Positions 44,154 to 47,066 of a stretch of 47,066 nt of DNA are shown here, piece after piece (position 1 is the stretch's first letter; each line of letters opens with the position of its first letter). The stretch covers positions 1 to 47,066 of the forward strand of contig JH153181.1 in assembly GCA_000226015.1 (NCBI GenBank), in the 5' to 3' direction. The notes under the pieces are model-generated. The model was not told the origin of the DNA and searched no databases. It was given only the letters and a program-made list of their open reading frames with translations. The translations under genes and the position numbers were made by a program. The stretch is from Mnemiopsis leidyi. Its lineage: Eukaryota > Ctenophora > Tentaculata > Lobata > Bolinopsidae.

Positions 44154-45006
44154 TCATTGGGTAAAAACACTAGACAAAATATCAGGAGGGGTCTTATTTG
44201 TTCGAATACTTGACTGAGCTAACTTTCTTTGCTTTGGAGCTTTGGAATTTATTGAATCAGTCTTATCATCACCGGATGGTAAAGAGTTATCTTTCATAGA
44301 TGTTAGCTGCTTTTCTTCTCTTTTACGCTTTATTGCTGATATTTGCTTATTTTTGTCGACCTGTTCCAAAAAGAAGTTTGTTTCTTTTTTGACTTGAGTC
44401 ATCTCCTGTTGCAGTTTCTTTTTGCGGACAGCTGAATCATATGCAAGCTTTTCTGTAAGGTTGGACCACTTAAACCTTGGTAAGTACTTCATTGCCCAAA
44501 TATCATCATGATAGTAGCTCCCTTTTTTGCCCCCAATAATATTGCCATTGAGGGACTGTACAACAGCCTTTGCGATTCGCTTCTTTTTGAACTCAATCCA
44601 ACCCTCCGTGAACTTCTTCTTGCCTGAAGATAAAATGTTGTTTTAAAATAGGTAATACAGAAAGCAATTAAGTAAAACAATTTAAAACTTAAATAAATGA
44701 AAAAAACATAAGTTAAAAACAACCACCATACTTCACAAGTACTCAAGTAGGTAAGTAAGACCAAGTCATTAAATCATGCTTAAATTAACCCTAACCTGAA
44801 CCCCCGCCAATTTTTCTTCTCTTCCGAATCTCTGGATCCTCAGGCTGCAAATATATTTTTCCAACCTCGCCATATTGAGACATGATGTTTCGGACCTTGT
44901 TTGGTTTCATGTATGGAGGAATAGAACTTAGGTAAATAATACCAGGCTTTGGGCCAGTTTTCTTTAATGGAAATTTGCATTCGTTTAAATCCGACTCAGT
45001 CTCCAT
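44154..45006 (-). CDS. ABT1: Activator of basal transcription 1 / Esf2 homologue
   Basis: Two exons (44796-45006 and 44154-44623) give 226 residues in frame. The RRM-like core starts GIIYLSSIPPYMKPNKVRNI and continues with YGEVGKIYLQPED, then across the intron with KKKFTEGWIEFKKKRIAK and VVQSLNGNIIGG. The family-specific block WAMKYLPRFKWSNLTEKLAY follows, then a Lys/Glu-rich helix. Yeast Esf2 and animal ABT1 act in the nucleolus in the small-subunit processome and also bind basal transcription factors. Length is close to the family norm (human about 270). The gene is tightly spaced between AFG2A and LENG1 on the same strand. Confidence 0.92.
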
Positions 45007-45042
45007 TGATTAAGGCCTAATGAAAGTTGATGATTAACTTAA

Positions 45043-45108
45043 TTTAGGGATGTAATTGTCTATTTAGGGATGTAATTGTCTATTTTTAGGGATGTAATTG
45101 TCTATTTT
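45043..45108. repeat. About 21-bp tandem triplet upstream of ABT1
   Basis: Three copies of TAGGGATGTAATTGTCTATT with small length differences lie 37-102 bases before the ABT1 start codon, so they fall in its promoter or 5' UTR. The effect is unknown. Confidence 0.8.
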
Positions 45109-45408
45109 GTCTGAAACTTTGTCTGCTTTGCCTTTTTACAAGAAAAACAGACATAAAAACAGACAAACTTAGAATTTTTCATTCAAAATAAACTTTTCCT
45201 TCAACTAGTGTATATTCATACACCCACTGTATTTGGAAAAATTTAGAACTAAAACAACTGCCAAACAATCATAAATAATTCATTAACTTCAAAATGGTGC
45301 AGGCCTTAAATTCTGCCGAATTTTATAGAAAGATTGATAAATCTGTAAATTGTGTAACTGTAATTATATAGTTCAAATCAAGGTTGATAAAATTTACAAC
45401 TGGAATAT

Positions 45409-46322
45409 TCATAATTTTTTGCTGTAGCTGTAATTTGATCTGACAAATGTAGGATTAAACTGACTATTATACTTTTGCTTCATCACAGGTTTAACTAATT
45501 CACTATCTTTAATTTCATCAGACTGTGATTTACTTGGGTTAACTAGTTTTTCAGCTCTGATGTGTTCTGCTTGTTCACGTTTAAGTCTTTCTTCACGAAG
45601 TTGTGTTATAGATTTTTGCCACGAACTCTTTTTGGTTTTTGAATTATTGCCTGTTTCACTATCTGATGTTGAACTGGATGAAGTGTGTTTTCGATGTTTC
45701 TTTTTCTTTTTAGCCTTCTTTTTCTTGGCATCTTTCTTTTTGGAAACTATCTTTCTATGCTTTCTTCGTTCATTCGAGAACTCAGTGACTTTGTCTTGAA
45801 AATCAATATCTACGAAAATGGTTTCTATTTCTTTAGGCCTGGGTGTTGCATAATCAACACCTTTTCGTCTTTTGTTCATTTCATTAAGAGGATCCATTAT
45901 CTCTGTTGGATCATAACGCTGTTTTTCTTCACATCCTTTTTGGCATCATCGGGATTTTTTTGATACCAAGGTTTATCTAAAGAAAGCTCACTAGAACCTT
46001 GACCAAGTTGCTTTAGATATCCAACTTTCATTTCCCAGTTCTTTTGTTCTTCTGCTTTCTCATCTGAAGTTCCCTTATTGTGTGTTTTATTCTCAAGACT
46101 AGAAAACAAATCGATATGTTTTGAATAAGAAGAAGCAGGCGCACTTTCATATTTAGTGGAAGCTTGTTGACGCAGTAAAGCTAGACGAGATTCGCTCTCT
46201 GCTTTAAGAATTCTCTCCTGCTCTTTTTCTTCTTCAATTCTAGCATTTTCTTCATCTCTTAAGACCCTTGCGACATTCTCTTTCGTTCGCACATGCCATC
46301 TCTTCTTTGGTAAAATATTCAT
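45409..46322 (-). CDS. LENG1: LENG1 homologue, interrupted by a one-base frameshift
   Basis: Two overlapping minus-strand frames together match leukocyte receptor cluster member 1. The first (46322 to 45897) starts MNILPKKRWHVRTKENVARV, the Cir_N domain, and includes the PWYQKNPDD block. The second carries DPLNEMNKRR, a Lys-rich nuclear-type stretch, QLREERLKREQAEHIRAEKL and the family ending YNSQFNPTF. The family has these in one continuous frame. Here the first frame runs out after KKDVKK into NSVMIQQR and a stop, while the other frame reads QRYDPTEIMDPLNEM at the same place. The change of frame falls at or beside a run of five T on the plus strand (45922-45926), and one base fewer than expected there explains it. 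It is probably a sequencing or assembly error, though a real null allele is possible. The function of LENG1 is poorly known; it is a nuclear, splicing-associated type of protein. Confidence 0.85.
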
Positions 46323-46680
46323 TGATATTTAGCTGGAGTTAAAGAGAATGGTTATAATGATGATGTTAATTTTGAATAACACTTAGAGAAGCTCAGATCA
46401 TTCAATTTGATGTTAAATTTATCATATTAAAATTGTTTCACCTCCAATGCCTTTTTGCATCCAAAGTAATTTTGAGTTCGATTCGGGAAAAATCTGAAGC
46501 TGAATCCAATGGAATAGTCTTGAAGCCAAAAGTCATATCTGACCCCTTAAAAAGTTTACTTTCCATTTAAAATGTTCTGAGTTTGCTCCATATTTGATTT
46601 AAAGCATAATTGAATTCTGTTGGCAACATTAAACTATTTCAACACTACAAATTAAATACATTTATTGAGGATGTGGATTT
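46323..46680. other. Divergent intergenic region LENG1 / DNAI1, AT-rich part
   Basis: LENG1 (-) and the dynein-like gene (+) are transcribed away from each other with 579 bases between their start codons, so this must serve as a bidirectional promoter. No TATA box is obvious. Its right-hand part is the hairpin-rich segment described separately. Confidence 0.4.
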
Positions 46681-46850
46681 GATTAGCAGTGCCGTGATTG
46701 CACGTGCAGGCCGAAATTGTCCAAGTACAGCAGGTTGGCCGCCTGTGCTACAGCCCATAGTGATAGGGCCTGATTTTTACAAGATCTTTACTACGTGCCG
46801 GAGCACACCACACTTTAACGGGGAGTCAGACCCTTAAGTCTGAACCTCAA
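46681..46850. other. GC-rich, hairpin-rich segment of unknown nature
   Basis: This segment is much richer in G+C than its surroundings and can form a series of hairpins: GTGC/GCAC at 46689-46703, AGCAGG/CCTGTGCT at about 46729-46749, GCCC/GGGC at 46753-46769, GTGC-CGGA-GCAC at 46795-46806, and TCAGAC-CCTTAA-GTCTGA at 46826-46843. It could be a structured RNA gene, a dispersed repeat or the 5' UTR of the following gene. It is not a 5S, U1-U6 or U12 RNA by any motif I recognise. Confidence 0.3.
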
Positions 46851-46901
46851 AGGGAAGTGACTGCTGTTTTTGTCTTTATACTTGTTGCTGAGTGATAAGC
46901 C

Positions 46902-47066
46902 ATGGTTCTGCATCCTAGTGGAAGCAAACTACCTGCAGTAAAGAAGACTCCAGTTGGTGGCACCAGAAAGAGGGATTCCTACCCCAGTCAGGAAGATCTC
47001 GCCTCGCCTTGGAAGGCTGAAGGAACACAGTCTCGTCTATCCAGAAAGGGTTCATCCAAGTCAGAA
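46902..47066 (+). CDS. DNAI1: Probable axonemal dynein intermediate chain 1, N-terminal part
   Basis: An open frame of 55 codons starts at the first ATG (MVLHPSGSKLPAVKK) and runs off the window. The string GGTRKRDSYPSQED resembles the N-terminal GRGTRKRDEDSG of animal DNAI1, at a similar distance from the start. DNAI1 is a WD-repeat subunit of the outer dynein arm that links the motor to the doublet microtubule. The WD repeats lie outside the window, so the call rests on a short low-complexity match. A different basic Ser-rich protein is possible. Confidence 0.42.
   Translation, partial: MVLHPSGSKLPAVKKTPVGGTRKRDSYPSQEDLASPWKAEGTQSRLSRKGSSKSE

Noticed and set aside
45409..46322. Two separate overlapping genes
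   Set aside because: Both frames match successive parts of one family (LENG1) in the right order, and the junction is at a homopolymer.

Overview
The window is nuclear DNA from an animal. It is AT-rich (roughly 60-65% A+T by eye), with protein genes split by short introns that have GT...AG borders, long non-coding stretches and many local repeats. The gene set (class A GPCRs, an SLC6 transporter, MPND, AFG2A, ABT1, LENG1, a KIAA2012-like protein and the probable start of an axonemal dynein intermediate chain) is metazoan. The small introns, repeat style and divergence from vertebrate sequences suggest an early-branching or otherwise divergent invertebrate (ctenophore, cnidarian or placozoan are guesses). 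I cannot name the species. I rebuilt the exon structures by hand from splice sites and reading phase. Wherever a full chain is given, the exon lengths add up in frame.

Layout. 1-523: a nested hairpin cluster and a 17-bp tandem array. 917-2255 (+): 3' exons of a class A GPCR. 3585-3902: a 42-bp minisatellite. 5217-7753 (+): an eight-exon, membrane-anchored FkbM/METTL24-type methyltransferase. 9180-9490: a GC-rich, promoter-like island. 11287-16497 (+): an eight-exon SLC6 transporter with an intronless GPCR (13298-14320, -) nested in one intron. 17444-19727 (-): a secreted papain-family protease with lectin-like and Cys-rich tail domains. 21206-24796 (-): a small single-pass receptor-like gene carrying a foldback transposon in an intron. 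27770-35041 (+): a KIAA2012-like coiled-coil gene with about 17 exons. 35748-36549: a second foldback copy. 37432-46322 (-): a compact run of four conserved genes in one orientation, MPND, AFG2A, ABT1 and LENG1. 46902-end (+): a probable DNAI1 N-terminus, divergent from LENG1.

Most notable are: (a) a foldback element family, seen twice, made of 9-bp units inside long inverted arms, with perfect 8-bp target duplications that fix both ends to the base; (b) an assembly gap that duplicates about 177 bp of one copy; (c) an AFG2A homologue whose first ATPase domain has lost its Walker B glutamate and arginine-finger motif; (d) an MPND with a Q/E/A-rich linker of about 330 residues; (e) a 3' splice site that lies in the last unit of a tandem repeat; (f) a one-base frameshift in LENG1 at a homopolymer; and (g) an unassigned GC-rich, hairpin-rich segment between LENG1 and DNAI1.

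ABT1 (pre-rRNA processing) and AFG2A (pre-60S maturation) are neighbours and both serve ribosome biogenesis. The other genes show no obvious shared pathway.
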